This document shows positions 11,352 through 24,884 of a stretch of 64,000 bases of DNA, piece after piece; position 1 is the stretch's first letter, and every line of letters begins with the position of its first letter. The notes beneath the pieces were generated by a model, which did no database searches, was not told where the DNA came from, and worked only from the letters and a program-made list of their open reading frames with translations. Where the stretch lies: positions 22,712,501 through 22,776,500 of the forward strand of contig CM060196.1 of NCBI GenBank assembly GCA_030549335.1. The letters are read 5' to 3'. The position numbers were made by a program, and so were the translations under genes. Source of the stretch: Pontederia crassipes (Eukaryota; Streptophyta; Magnoliopsida; Commelinales; Pontederiaceae).

Positions 11352-14300
11352 ATGCTTCCTTACGCGACCGTGGGGGAAGCCGAGACGGCGCTCGGGCGAG
11401 CCCTCACCCCCGGGGAGTCGCTCTGGTTCCGATACTCCGCCGGGATGCCGGACTACCTGCTCTACTACCACAACGTCCTGTTCCTCCTCGTTATATTCAC
11501 GCTGGCGCCGCTGCCGCTCGCCTTCATCGAGCTCCGCCTGCCGTCCGCCATCTCCCCCTACAAGCTCCAGCCCAAGGTCCGCCTCACGAAGGCGGAGTTC
11601 ATTCGGTGTTATAAGGACGTCGTTCGCGTCTTCATATTCGTCGTCGGTCCGTTGCAGATCCTCTCCTACCCGACGGCTAAGGTCGCCGCGACGATCTCCG
11701 CCTCCCATGCCTTTTTTTCCTCGTCTTTTTCTGCGATCTGTGTGGTGGAAACCGACTCGCCTTTTGCTTTCGCTTTGTCAAAGTGGTTTATTTTTTTGAA
11801 GAGAAAAAAAGTGCATTTTGGGGAGAAATGTTGTCCGATTGCATGCGTTCTTCGATTCGTGTCAATGGTGAAAAGAATCGAATTTTTTAGTTACTTTGAA
11901 TTGGATATCGCGGTATGTGTTGTGTTGGAGGATTTGTGGTTGTTATAATGATATTTAGCATCTGGAAACCAACACGTTGCTTCTTTTTAGCGTACATTTC
12001 TGTGGATTTTTCCCCTAGTTCTTGATGTCAGATTGGCATTTGATTTATCGTCTCGGAACCTTATTCTCTTTGATTTGCAAATCGCCGTAAAGGTGTCGTT
12101 TCTTTTCCAATGATCTGGGAGGCATTTCTTTTCTGGGGCTTCTGGACAAGATTTTGCATCGTTGCTCAACTGATGGCAACTTCTTTTTGTCGCAGCTCGT
12201 GGGAATCCGGACGGGACTCCCGCTGCCGTCGCCGTGGGAGGTGGCGGCGCAGCTGGCGGTGTACTTCCTGGTGGAGGACTACGGGAACTACTGGATCCAC
12301 CGGCTGCTGCACAACGAGTGGGGGTATGAGAAGATCCACCGCGTCCACCACGAGTTCACCGCGCCGATCGGATTCGCTGCGCCGTACGCGCACTGGGCCG
12401 AGGTGCTCATCCTCGGCATCCCTTCCTTCGTCGGCCCCGCCATTGCCCCCTGCCACATGATCACCTTCTGGCTCTGGATCGCCCTCCGCCAGCTCGAGGC
12501 GATCGAGACGCACAGCGGGTAACGTCCTTTTCTTTTCTTTAATCATGGCAGCACAATCTATCAACTTGAAACCACCACTGTTACGGTACCGTAGCATTCT
12601 TTTTATTTCTTCCAGTCATTAATTTAATTATACATCCACTGATTTCTTTTCCTGAAAATTTTCTTGCAATTTGGGGACGGAGCTCGGAGAGTGATTACGG
12701 CCAATCTTTCTTTCGGCTGAAGTGTTGTCCAAAAATTCGAACTTGAAACCGTGTACAAGTCAAGAAACACAAAGCTCTCCTTCTTAAGGATATGCTAGTG
12801 AATTGAGCACGCCACCTCCATCATTTATTTGGAAGGGAAACTTCACTTAAATGTTTGCTCAGATGGACTAAGACTGCACAGGTCAAATATCCTCCTACTT
12901 TTGGAGGGTCTCCATCAATGGTTCATTTAGAGTAACAGGAAAATTGATTTTTTGTCTTCACAGTTGGATCCTCGTTTTCTTCTGGTTTGATTGGGTATAT
13001 CTTGTATTTGAGATTTCATATTACGGAAATAACTACCTACGAAAGTAGCACTTAACTTAGAGTTCCATATTCTTCCTCTACTTTGCAGCGACTCTTGATG
13101 CTGTCAAACAAGATCAAATAACTGTGCAATTTTGGTATAAGATATTTTTTATCGTTCGGAGTACATTAGCTCAGCCATAACTGCTTGAAATTTTTTTTAT
13201 AGGAGCAGAAAATTTGTCAAGAAATAGCTATCATGATGTTCTAACTTACAAAAATTTTGTTACTCAAAGTGAGAAGGTAGACTGATTGCAAGTACATGTT
13301 GTCTTAGTTTTTAAACAATAAATTCTGAAGGTCAATGTTAGGATTACAGAAACAGAAGGTTAAATGTATTGTCCTGTTGAAGAAAGAGGAGTTTGGCCTT
13401 GGCCTCTTGTTCTGTCCCATGAATAGGAACTGTGAGTCTAATATTTTCTACATAACACATATTACAATCGTTTAGGCCTTTCTATTTTTTGTCAAAAGAT
13501 TAATGGTGGATAGAGTAAGTACGAATGTATGGTCAATCTGGAAATCGTGGTTTCTTATGATGCTGAAAAAACTGTGGCTTCAGGTAACATGCCTGGCTGA
13601 TTTGTTACTCTTTCTTTCCTTTGGGTGCTTTCCTTACTCTTAATAAGCTTGAAAATGTACCCATCAACTACCTTTAACTTGTGTTTTTAAGTCTCTGTCA
13701 TGCTCTTCACTAAATATTTACTGTCACCAGCTATGATTTCCCTTTAACTCTGACGAAATATATACCGTTCTACGGAGGGGCAGAGTACCATGATTACCAT
13801 CACTATGTAGGAAGACAGAGCCAAAGTAACTTTGCATCTGTCTTTACTTATTGTGACTACCTCTATGGAACAGACAAGGTTAGTAGGCAGGCCTCATACT
13901 TTCATGAACTGATTACCTGAAAGCACCAATTACTACAATTTAACACATCTTTTTTTTATCAGGGCTATAGGTTTCACAAGTCATACCTTGCCAAGGTAAT
14001 TTTCCCAACTGCATCTTTTTGCCATAGCACATCATCTGTGAGATATGCATGCACATGCTGATTCAGGGAACTGATTGATCTTATACTGAACCGTGAAAGC
14101 TTGTAAAAATGAAATGCTAAATTGATTATTGGGGTCCAGTTTTGAGTTATTTGATTAAAAACCAAACCAGTAGGTTTTGACATAGCTAAGATCTTCAACT
14201 GTGAACCTATGTTCTCAATTCATTTTTTCTCCCTTTTCACTTTTGATTTTTTTAACAAAAAGAATTGGCAGAACTACATGTTCAAGTGGTACTTAAATCG

Positions 14301-14426
14301 CAAGCTTATGTTAAGGAGATTTTCTTTGTTCCATTTTATCTCCCTTATTTCATTCTTTGTTTTTAACAGCTCAAGGAACAAGACAAAAATGGAGAACTCC
14401 ATGGCATCAATGGAAAGTCTGACTAA
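11352..14426 (+). CDS. SMO1: C-4 sterol methyl oxidase, SMO1 type (methylsterol monooxygenase)
   Basis: Five exons with GT-AG introns: 11352-11681, 12196-12518, 13731-13878, 13963-13995, 14370-14426. They sum to 891 nt and 296 residues, the usual length for this family. The protein is an ER-membrane di-iron oxygenase that starts removal of sterol C-4 methyl groups in phytosterol synthesis; SMO1 enzymes act on 4,4-dimethylsterols. The three histidine clusters are present: HRLLH (145-149), HRVHH (158-162) and HDYHH (238-242). Hydrophobic segments lie near residues 35-60, 93-105 and 125-140. The start is the first ATG after a GC-rich leader with no upstream ATG. Exon phases agree at every junction and no residue of the metal site is lost. 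It could instead be called a generic fatty-acid hydroxylase-superfamily protein, but AAPYAHWAEVLILGIPSF and EAIETHSGYDFP are SMO1-type. Confidence 0.95.
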
Positions 14427-14722
14427 ACAATGTTTCAGGGTCCATCACCATGAGCCTTATGTGCGTCATTGTTCTGCTAAACGTGGTTTTGCCCTCTGTT
14501 TTGTTAATTCTTGGCATGCTCTCAAGGTCGTATGTATTTTCTTCGTGGCCATGGGTGTGTGTTGAAATGGTTTTTTTAATAACCTTTGGGTAGCTAGGCA
14601 ATCTTCTAGGTTAGTAAGCTGTTGTGTCTAAGAGGATTCATTAACTCATCTGGTGTTTATGTCGCTTTTGTTTGTAATGGGACCATTTCACTTCTTAAAT
14701 CTTCATTGTGTTCATGTTAAGA

Positions 14723-14728
14723 AATAAA
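14723..14728 (+). terminator. Candidate poly(A) signal of the SMO1 gene
   Basis: AATAAA about 300 bp after the stop codon, in a T-rich context; a plausible 3' end for the transcript. Plant signals are loose, so this is a suggestion. Confidence 0.35.
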
Positions 14729-14749
14729 TATTTTCCGTCAAGATTGGGG

Positions 14750-17714
14750 AAATCTTTGAAGTTTGATTGGTTGAGTTTCATGAATTATGCAACATATTAT
14801 TTTATCATATTATTATTTCATGAATTAGCTAGGTAATACGAAATAAGAAAAAAAAACTAAACACCTCCTCTCTTTTTTTATTTTTTTAGTTTTTATGTCA
14901 TTTATACTGTATATCATATTATTTTTAACTTAAAAGAAAGAGAGTTTGTGAAAGGATAGTTTAGTTTTTCATAAATATGAAAAAAATTTAAAAATAGAAA
15001 AGTTAATTTAATCGAACGTCGCAAAAAATTGTTAGAATTAATCAAAAGATCAAATACGAATAAAGATATTTTTAATTCTTTGTATATTTTCATTCTTTTT
15101 TATTTCTTAATATTTTTTTATGAGATCTACTACAATTTTTACTTTAGACAATGACCTATGGACTTTTATCATAAACGAGCTGGACTTCCTTTATTAGGGA
15201 TTACTTAATAGCACGACTTAATATCAGAATTACTTAATAGCACTTTCATGTATCAATGGAGTCATGGGGAATCAAGCCGACTCAAAAAATATAAATCCTT
15301 AGGATCATAAAAGCTACTGATCAAGATTATAAAAATATCTAATTCTTTAACAATACATTTTTTAGAAGTGAAAGAACTCTACACTCTTTAACTACACTTT
15401 AATGATCATTGCATATGAAGAATCTTGTTTTATAACTTTTATTTTGAAATCTAATTATGTATCTTTGCATGTTTCAATTTATCATGAATCAATACAAGAG
15501 TAAAAGGAATTGACAATAAATTGGCATCTATTTCTAAAAACACAATGGAATCCGAGTCAAGTATGGGCAAATATGGGCCGAGTTTGTACGGTCACGAACA
15601 ACACTACGGGCGACGCAGATTGTGTTCAACTAACTTTCACTTGAAAATAATTTCATCAAAATATGAGCTGGATCGAGGTGGTTCAGGTTGAGTGTACAAA
15701 ATCAATAATTTCTTACCATTCTTCGTCACCCCAGACTAGGTATAACCAACACATGGGTCAGGTCGTCGCAATTGACTTCGATCACTTGAAACTATCGTGA
15801 CAAAACTCAGGTCACCCTGCCATGCAACATTGTCAAGATCGGAATCTTATATAAGATCGAAAGGAAGGGGGTCATAACATCGAAAATCTTAAGATCAAAT
15901 CGAGAATAATAAGATCCTATCTATTAATAAAATAATAAATATATTTTTGACAAATTATTTGCATTGAAATTTTAAATTATACTCCACTAAAACATTTTTC
16001 ATCGATTCTTAAGTCAAGTTATATCAAAACATATTAAAAATTAAAAGAATATATTTAACTTAATATATATTAATTTTTATTATCATAAATACATTTTTAA
16101 TTAATATTGAAATAATTATATTAATAATATGAGATTGTACAGGATCGGATAAGATCGTAAGATCGTGTGATCAAAATTAAGATCGTATTAATATCTTACA
16201 TATACGATCTTCAAATTAAGATTGAAATCGAAAAGGAGTCTCGTAAGATCTTAAGATCTAGATCGAGATCTTGACAAACTTGCTGGCATGAATCTAGGCC
16301 GGGTTTGGTCCGAATTCAAGTCGGATTCGAACTACGCCGTACTAGATTTCATCAACGATAGAAAATTCAGTTAGATTTCTTTAGCACGGGTTATGTTTCG
16401 GTACATCGAAACTCCAGTGCCGAAACTTTGACATGACTTTTCTATCAGCCTACTTATGCTTTTTGACTAGAATTTGATGAAAACTATTCATGGATCATAA
16501 AAGAATATAATATATGTTTTCATATTTTTTTAAAATTTAATTATTCTATTAAGATATCACATTCAAAATGAATTCAACATCTTACATATATTTCCAGAAC
16601 TATATGGGTGCATTGGCCAAGTTTTCAATGACTCAGCTAGGCTTCCCACGTCTGACGTCCAATGACAAACAATCAACCAAGAAAAGATGATTAAAAGTTG
16701 CAGCCGTACATGAGCACCAATAAGAAAAAAATATGGCTAAAAATTTAGAGGAAAAATTATTTTGTCAATGGGAGGCTGATTGGAGAGAGGTTTAATTTAT
16801 GGGGAGAAATTGTTTGGAATTGGATTAAATTACAATATGAAAATAAGTCTTAATCTCCCTCTAATCCACTTCTAAACCTTATCTTATAACCTTTCCTAAT
16901 TATTATCCTAATTAATTCCTTTATCTTCTTGCTTTCTTCAAGTCGAACTCTTATCATTTTTAACTTCTTATCCTTTCTTAACTTTATTTATTCCTTTATT
17001 TTTTTATAGAATTTTCCAAATTAAATAAATAAATATATAGTTAATTTAATTAAAATTTTTGAGGCTGCTACACTAATGATCTTAAACTCGATACAGATTC
17101 CAACCAAAATAAAAATGAAAAGAAAACGATCATAATAGAAAACAAGATGAGAGAGTAATTCTAATCAAAAGAAGAAAAAATATTCCTACTACAATGTGAT
17201 TTGCTTTGATCGGGAATCGAGGTAAATTTAGTGGGCTGCCCGGAGTGCTTCCATCGATAGTGAAAAACTGGAAGAGCTGTTGATGCTGGGTGACTTCAAG
17301 CAACAACAGCTATCAATCGTACACTTCATTCTCATACATTTACCCCTACAAGGTATATACAGTATATGGAGAGAGAGAGATGTACATATATTCCCGTCCC
17401 TGTAAGGAAGAATATTTTGTTCCAATATCTATTTAGTACCAACATAGAAATACATTAGCTTCATTTCATTTGTAATTTGCATAATAAAATATTACATGGA
17501 CAAATGAACTCAATTATAAGTTTCAAGGCCACATGGTTTTGCGCTTAGGCAATCGAGTGCTGACAGCAATAACTCTAATTTTTCTTGAGATGCTTTCTTT
17601 CTTCAACTTTGGAGATATAATTTAACAAAGGCTGGTGATGCAAAGAGTGCATGCAGCAGATGGCAGCATATGGTGCAGCCCCATCAGAATGTCGTACGTG
17701 ATGTTATAACAAGT
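14750..17714. other. Intergenic DNA between convergent SMO1 and SCPL genes
   Basis: AT-rich, no gene seen. 15540-15850 resembles 2640-2960 in its gggccgag/gggtcagg strings. 15840-16280 is rich in the motif taagatc/gatcttaa, repeated a dozen or more times, like a degraded element. The last few hundred bases are probably 3' UTR of the SCPL gene. Confidence 0.4.
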
Positions 17715-20700
17715 TTACATAGCCGAAAGAGACTTCAATTCAGCAGCTCCATCTGCAAGTCTACCTTGTGTCCACCTCTTTAGCATCTCGAGTGCAGCCT
17801 TCGGCTGATCCATGGGTACCATGTGGCCCGCATCGTGAACCTTTGTACAGTTCAGAAAGAGCGGATATGAGATTTGGAGAGTTAGGAATAGAACATGTAG
17901 AACAAATAAGCAACGGATTTGGGCTAACTTCTAAGGTGAAGAATCATCTAGCAAAGCATAACTAGACAGCAGAAGAAGATAGGATACCTTCAAGAAGCTA
18001 AGTGATCCATAACTCTTCAATAACCCGGCTTCTTTTCCATCAACCATGAATGGTACATCAGGCGAGGAAACAAAGTCTCGCTTGCCAGACCACTCCATAG
18101 AGTGGACCCATCTTGAATTTCCTGATCAAAATGAGAAGACCATTCAGATCGCTAAATCATAAGATAAGCAACCCCTACAATGGAATCTTTAGGACCAAAA
18201 TAGCCCATGATAAACTAAGCAACAAATACCCAATTCAAACGCTATACAAAATGAATAATAAGCAAATGAGTCACATGAATAATGGCCTTATGATGCAAAA
18301 AAGAAACGAAGATCCTTACCGAGCCAGTTACATATAAGATCATATTCTCCAGCATAGATGAGCATCTTAATTCCATCCTCAAGAAGGGCAGGAATACCAA
18401 CTTCCAAGTTCCGCATCTCATCCATCATCATTGCTTGATACACTTTTGGGGAACATGAAACAAACTCTATGTCTCCAACTCCAAGGCTCTCCCTTACAGC
18501 TTTCTGGTTAAGAAACTTCTCCAAATTGGAGAAGTCATAACATAGGCTCCCTTCACATTGCTTCCTAATATCATAATACTAGAAATTGTTTGGAAGATAT
18601 TAGCAAATATCCAATCTCAAACTTCCTAAACTTGAAAAAAAAAGATGAGATTTTGTATTTACGTTCACATTTCCGGCTATTTTCACAATTGAATTGAATA
18701 TAGTATTGCAAACAAAAAGTGACGCCAAACATGACACAGTCCCTGATGTACCTGTAACGCAATATAAGTAGTATTTGTTAACTACAATTCAAGGAACTGT
18801 CACAAATTCAACACCAGGACAGCTAGAGCTTTTTGGCAAAACTCATCTTAAAATGTTGGTTTGCAGAATATAGATGCAAATTAATAAAACAAACAGTTCA
18901 AGCTAATGTCACATTTTGGCAAATTAGATGCATCTCAAAAGTAAATGTCGTATATGGAGGAAAGAACCCAAAGGCATGCAGAACCATAGCATGTATGGCT
19001 AAACGTCTTTTCCACAGAACTATTGTGAACTTGAACAATCCAAAAGCACACGTTTTTATTACAAGTAAAGAATAATTGTGACAAGCTTAGCATAATTACC
19101 GCAAAGTTTGATTGCAAGTTCACAAGCTGGATAAATCTTGTTGATTCTTTTGTAATCAGATTCCTTAATAATTCCCATATCCAATGCATAATCTGTGTAT
19201 GCTTTAAATTGTGTCGCTGGCTCAGTAAGTCCATTGCCAATGGCAAAACCCTGCAAGACAATGACAATTACAGAAGGAAGAGTGTGTTTGAAGTGAAATC
19301 ATAAAAAAGGAAGTTATCTACTTTAAGATTAATGTGAATTCCTTCTTCAACTTTGTTCCCTTGATGGACCCGACTTGCAAAAGCAGGAATATAATGACCA
19401 GCATATGATTCTCCTGTTATATACAAATCGTTCTTCACATATTCTGGGTGTTCAGTGAAAAAAGCCTGAAGGCAAGACAAGAAATGTGTCAAAATTCACT
19501 ACATTTTTTTAGAGGAAAAATTCAATAAATATAAAGTGTATCATTGAAATAAATGTAGAAGCCATAGGCAAATATTTAGCTGATACGAAAACCAGTTATG
19601 CCGACACGATATTTCATTTACAACTAGAGGGTGAAAGAAAAAGAAATTGAGAAAAGTAAAAACTCTAGCTTTCACTAACAAGGAACTAATGGAGGAAAAA
19701 ATTGATTGAACAGTGAAATATCTATGGAGAACACTTCCATAGCATTTTTTTTTATAAAGGAGGGATACCCGTACCAAAGATATATGATTCATTCTTCTAA
19801 AAAAAAGATATATGATTCATTAACTCTAAATTTTGGCTGCATGGTATCGCATTTGACAGCTAAGATTATTATTATGTTTGTTTCATCAAAATCCCATATT
19901 CTCTCTCCACATGTTCACTAGTTGTACTGCATTACCAATGAGCCTGACAACATTAGTTCAACTCCTATTTTATTGTCATCTGGTCTTCAAATGTTTTGAA
20001 AGGCCATTATCCATCATGGTTAATCAAACAGTACCTCCTTACAATGGAGAAGTGGAAAGTTGATATCAATAGCATTAACATTACTGGCTTCAAAAGATTT
20101 TTCCATCTGAAGATCATGAAGGTAGAACTGACATATAAACAATAATCAGAAAAATGGCATGGTTGAGAGATGTTTAAAAAAAAATAAACAAGATAAATGA
20201 AGTAAGCAAACAAATAATGGCTTGTGGGAATGACTGCTTAAGTGAATATGAATAGTCAATATGGTGATGTTTCATATGAAAAAAAGACTAACATTATCTT
20301 CAACAACAACAACAACAACAAAGCCTTATCCCATTAGGTGGGGTCGGCTACATGGATCATACGACGCCATTCTATTCGTTGATCCATGTTCATGCGATTC
20401 GACAGGATTTTACGCTGGCTGTCGGGGCCTAACACAACCCTCCTCCTTTATGTTCATTAGAAAAATATGAAAACATAGATTGGAAAGATATAAAAAATAT
20501 CACCATGTAATTATTAAATTTCCATACCTGCAAAAAGTAATAAAGATCATTACTGACACCTATTTCATTATGACGTGTATCGCGCCTATCAGAACTGTAG
20601 CTAAAGCCAGTGCCAATCGGCTGATCAACATAGATAAGATTTGATGCCTGCCAAGTAATGGGCATGAGACACAAGTTCAGAAGATTACATGATCCAATTT

Positions 20701-22795
20701 AAATTAACATTCTAACATTTCTTATTTTTCTTCGCAAATTGAAATTGTGTCTTATTGTTCTTAAGCAGAAATTCATTGAAAATCCCTAGTGGGCCTACTC
20801 TATATGCCTGTTCTTCAATTTTGTTCCATATTATAGACGCTCATCACATTTATGTAATATTAAGTCTTCGAGTGTATAAAAGTAGAAATATCATTATTTG
20901 TGTTTTTCTTGAAATGTTAACTTACCATGAATTCAGGATTAAGTACAACCTTAATGTTTTACTGTGAAGTTATTGTTGGCAAAAAACTTATTTAAATTCC
21001 TTGAAAAGAGTGCAACTTGGTGCAACACATTTTTATGTTCTCCATAAGATCTCGAAAAGTATACAAGGGTGGCATGCCAGAAGAAAACCCACTACAGCAA
21101 GGAAAGATCAAGATGTTAAATTTCGGTTGGAAGATAATCATTCAGAAGAATAGTTCCATAAAACAAGGGATATTGAGCAATTAGTGCAGGATAAATCAGA
21201 TGCTAGATCACAAAGGAAGTGGGATGCAATAGACACGCTACATTCCTTGGCAAGGCGCAAGATTATTGAGAAAACAGCAACTTAACATGAATATTTTCTG
21301 AGAAAGAGTGGACGTTACAAAGTATACCTCAAACAAAATTAGAAAGTTCTCGTGGACTTTCCCTGGTTTACATGTCTACAATTTCCAGAAAAATCTAATG
21401 GCGCAGAGAACAAAATTCTGCAGACTGAAAATTCAGAATTTAGGGACCGTTTGGTGCATTAACGATTTAATTAATCGGTAATTTAGATCACCACTATTTA
21501 AATTACTGGTAATATCACATTATAGTGTTTGGCAAGCATTGGTAAAATAAATCATGACTAAAATAGTTAGAGAGTAAATTACCAAAATACCCCTAAAAAT
21601 TATTTTATACGTCCATTGTATAGTATCCTAAATAAATAAAGCAAAAAATAGAAAAATGAATATAGACAAAATAAGATGAGTAAAAGATAAGATTTATTTA
21701 TAAAATATTTTCAAATAATAAAAGAGATGGAGTTAAATGATATTTAATAATAAAATATTAAATTTAAAATATTTTATCAATGGATATTTTTGTCAAAATG
21801 CATGTCAGGCAACTGATAATCTGAAAAGCCACCTCCGGTAATTATCTAGATTACCACTAAGATGGTAATTAAGATTACCAGAGCCATTAAAATTACTATA
21901 ATCAGTGACAGCCAATATGGTGGGCCCTGAGAATTTTAAATAAAATAATGGATAATTTTAAAATAATCTACTTGAATTACCTCTTACCAAATGGCCCCTT
22001 AGTAAGCACTTGCAAATTCACACTAGCAATTATTTCCATGCGCATTTCCGTAGCTATTGGGTAATTCTCGGGTCATTAAAACATGTCAAGGACTATAAAA
22101 TAAAGAGGAACTTCATGTACACAACTATTATAGCATACCAAATGAATCAACGAATCCAAGATTAATCACCTGGTCCCAGCCGAATTGATTCCAGACCAGA
22201 GACATGTTCGCGGCAATGCTGAAAGGTCCATTTTCGTATAACATGGCCAACTCGCTGGCGCATCCCGGCCCTCCGGTCAACCAGATGACCACCGGATCCT
22301 TCTTGCTGTGCCTGGACTCGAAGAAGAAGTAGAACATCCTGCAAAAAAAAAATTTAATAATAAAACAATTTTTATCATCTTCGACCGCCAAAAAACACAT
22401 TTTCCCCAAACCCGCAGCACCGAACGCCCATCCTTGTAATGGGCCAAGCGACCTCACCTGGCGTCATGAGTATGGGGGAGACGGACGTAGCCGGCGTGGT
22501 GACCGAGGTCATCGGCGAGGAAGTCTCGGCCGTCGGAGAGACCGGGGAAGGCGAAGCGCCGCTCGACGATCGGCCTATCGCTGGCGACCCCGCCGGACGA
22601 TCGAGGGGAGGCGTCCCTGGGGATGAGGTTTAGGGAGCGGATCAGCCTTTCGGCAGTGCCGGAGAGGAACCTGGAGGAGGCGGAAGGCGGAAGGAGGGCG
22701 TCGTGCGCGGCCCCCTCCGCCGTGGCGAAGGCGGCGAGAGGGGAGACGAGAACGGCGTGGAGGAAGAGGAGGAGCACGACGGGGCGCTTCGCCAT
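17715..22795 (-). CDS. SCPL49: Serine carboxypeptidase-like protein, SCPL48/49 type
   Basis: Nine exons on the minus strand: 22795-22458, 22338-22170, 20647-20528, 19465-19322, 19250-19100, 18751-18663, 18578-18320, 18121-17988, 17840-17715. Every junction keeps phase and the sum is 1530 nt, 509 residues, normal for the family. Residues 1-22 are a signal peptide ([20 protein letters not shown]). The S10 peptidase fold shows WLTGGPGCA (132-140), the nucleophile Ser229 in GESYAG, Asp417 in [13 protein letters not shown] and His474 in [11 protein letters not shown]. The triad is complete, so a secreted or vacuolar carboxypeptidase (or acyltransferase) is expected. The usual GGPGCSS reads GGPGCAS here. 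An upstream in-frame ATG exists, but the start at 22795 gives the clean signal peptide. Introns 2 and 3 carry a MITE and a SINE. The exact paralogue number is a guess. Confidence 0.95.
20301..20450 (-). mobile_element. SINE fragment with RTE-type 3' tail
   Basis: On the minus strand it runs from aaaggaggagggttgtgtta to a (TTG)n tail. Its last 55 or so bases match the end of the LINE at 37.1 kb and the SINE at 55.3 kb. It lies in intron 3 of the SCPL gene, in the same orientation as the gene. The 5' part found in the 55.3-kb copy is missing, and its flanks show no clean duplication. Confidence 0.8.
21443..21998. mobile_element. Tourist-like (PIF/Harbinger) MITE
   Basis: 556 bp flanked by TTA on both sides (21440-21442 and 21999-22001). 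Ends are GGGACCGTTTGGTGCA and TACCAAATGGCCCC, inverted with mismatches, and TTA duplication is the PIF/Harbinger hallmark. The interior is AT-rich with no ORF. It sits in intron 2 of the SCPL gene, away from both splice sites. Confidence 0.8.
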
Positions 22796-22929
22796 TGCTG
22801 ATGGAGAAAGAAACGAAAGAAAGTGGCGGTAATAAATAGGAGCCGGAGAGCGACGGACTCTTCGACGGCAAGTTAGAACAGTGGAATGCATGCGAGCGAA
22901 AGGGGGATGATGCTGTCGGGCCACGGCGC

Positions 22930-22935
22930 CACGTG
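22930..22935. promoter_or_regulatory. G-box / ABRE-like element upstream of the SCPL gene
   Basis: CACGTG in the context GCCACGTGTCC, about 135 bp before the SCPL start codon. This is the strong form bound by bZIP and bHLH factors. A TATA-like ctatttatta lies nearer the gene (about 22831-22840, minus strand). Confidence 0.45.
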
Positions 22936-22939
22936 TCCT

Positions 22940-24310
22940 AATCGACGGTCGTGATTAATTGGGTGGTCCTTGCGGCTTGCTCTGTTGGCGGAAGTTAATG
23001 TTTTGTGTGTAAGTTTTGGTTGCACGCGAATGGAGCCGGGAAGGGAGGATTGGAAGGTAGGCGAAGTCACGCGTGCAAGGAAGGCTTTTTTTTTTTCTTG
23101 TCCTCTTTCGTTTGTTCTCCATATTTTTTTAATCTAAATAAAAGATGGCATATTAGTTCTTAAAGATGTCAAATAGTATTTGGTGTTGATGCACAATATT
23201 TTTAATCACTATGATAACACCTCAAACATATTTTTAACTATTAGATTTAAATTTTACATTTATGATCCGTTATTAAGATTATATATATATGGATGGATGG
23301 ATGGCACAATTCATTATATGAATAATCTTAATAAGTTCTAAATTTAACATTTGATGATTAAAAATATGTTTGACACTATATCAATAAAAGAGATACTTAA
23401 TTTGATAAATAAATTGATAAATCATGAGATAGAGAAGTTGATAATGTTGTATTTTTTCCCATATTAGATAATGTAGTATTTAAATGAATAAGAAAAGAAA
23501 AGGAAGTGTACTCTTGTATTAAGAAATAGATATTGACTTTATTTTAAAAATCAATAAGTCGATTTATCATTTTTTCTCACTATTTTAGATATGAAAACAA
23601 ATAGATAACTAAACTTGTACAATTCATTAAAAAAATCCAACATATATAATTTTATCTAGTTTCCCAAAACATGATTAGCTTTGCTGAATCGCTAAAAGGT
23701 TTCCTACAGAGGAAAGTTAAAAAAATCCATGGTGCCATCACCAATCTCAAATTTAACTGCCTGTAAGGAAAGATTCAAATTTTGAGAACCGTCTTATCCC
23801 AACTACGGGTGAAAGTAGTACGGGTGAGTGAATTTTTTCGGTTAAATATATCGCCTTATGTTTTTCGGATGGTTTTTAGAATTAAAAAAACCTAGTGATT
23901 TTTTGGGGGTCCTAAATTTTTTTATAAATTTTGTATTTAATTAATAAAAGATATTGCCAATATGAAGTGATGTAATTGTGTTGTATTTTATACATTGATA
24001 TTAATTACATATTATACGTTGTAATACTATTATTTATTACTTATAGAGATTTTCTATGCATTTAATGAAAAAATATCATGTTTACTAAGTAATTCCATAT
24101 ATACTATAAGTATTTAAAAGTATAATAATAATATATTTTTATATAATTTTATAGGTCTCCATCGGACTCCTAAGGGTGTTTTTTTTTAATTTAAAAACCA
24201 TCTATTTTTTTAATTTTAAAAAAACCTAAAAATTTTACGTCGGGTCGGGTCGGTTTTTTAGATTTTCAATTTTTGATTTTTTGCTTACACCCCTAATCTC
24301 AACATCATTT
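22940..24310. other. AT-rich intergenic DNA
   Basis: No gene. 23815-24300 begins and ends with related gggtg...ttttt / aaaaa...caccc strings and contains gtcgggtcgggtcgg, suggesting one more degraded inverted-repeat element. Its limits are not sure. Confidence 0.4.
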
Positions 24311-24313
24311 TTA

Positions 24314-24561
24314 GGGTTTGTTTGGCTATCATAAGAACAATCTTGGAATACAAAATTTTGACCTCAAAATGTTGCTACAGTAAGAGCAAAATGAGAGAAA
24401 AAAATTTGAATGGAAGGCAAGAACATTTTTGTCTCTACATATATTATTTTTGCAATCATTTAAAGTGGGTCACACATAATGTTCAAAATAGTATTTGGAT
24501 GAAAAAATAGGAATAAGAATCTAATTCTTATTCTTATTTTGTTCCTCTACCAAACATTCCC
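24314..24561. mobile_element. Tourist-like MITE, unit 1 of 3
   Basis: 248 bp between TTA (24311-24313) and TTA (24562-24564). Ends GGGTTTGTTTGGCTA and CTCTACCAAACATTCCC are inverted with mismatches. Same size class and TTA target as the MITE in the SCPL gene. Confidence 0.7.
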
Positions 24562-24564
24562 TTA

Positions 24565-24881
24565 GGCTGCGTTTGGCTAGAGGTGAACCAAAGTTATGCG
24601 GTTCTCAAACTTGACTGATTTGATTGAAAAGTTTCAATTGTGTGTTTGGCTCAACTCTGCTTCGACGACAAGAACTTCATCGTGATTCGACGTTTTAACC
24701 ACCCAATTTCACTTCGCGAGCAAGAACAAATTCAAAGTTCTTGCCTGGTGAAAGAACTTTTGTTATTGAACAACCAGCTTTGATCGGAACAAAAAAAGTG
24801 GCGGGCCCCACTAGAACTTTCATATCTGTTTGGCAGAACATTGAATTGTTCGGGTGATTTGTTCCCAACCAAACGTAGTCC
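24565..24881. mobile_element. MITE-like unit 2 of 3
   Basis: Starts GGCTGCGTTTGGCTAGAGG right after the TTA that closes unit 1 and ends AACCAAACGTAGTCC before TAA (24882-24884). The termini are inverted with mismatches. The interior has ttcaattg- and aagttcttg-type palindromes. No coding capacity. Confidence 0.6.
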
Positions 24882-24884
24882 TAA

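Noticed and set aside
11256..11708. 150-residue minus-strand frame over SMO1 exon 1
   Set aside because: Shadow of a GC-rich exon; the plus strand carries the recognised protein with correct splice phases.
14209..14565. 118-residue plus-strand frame over the last SMO1 intron and exon
   Set aside because: Different frame from the SMO1 C-terminus and runs through intron sequence.
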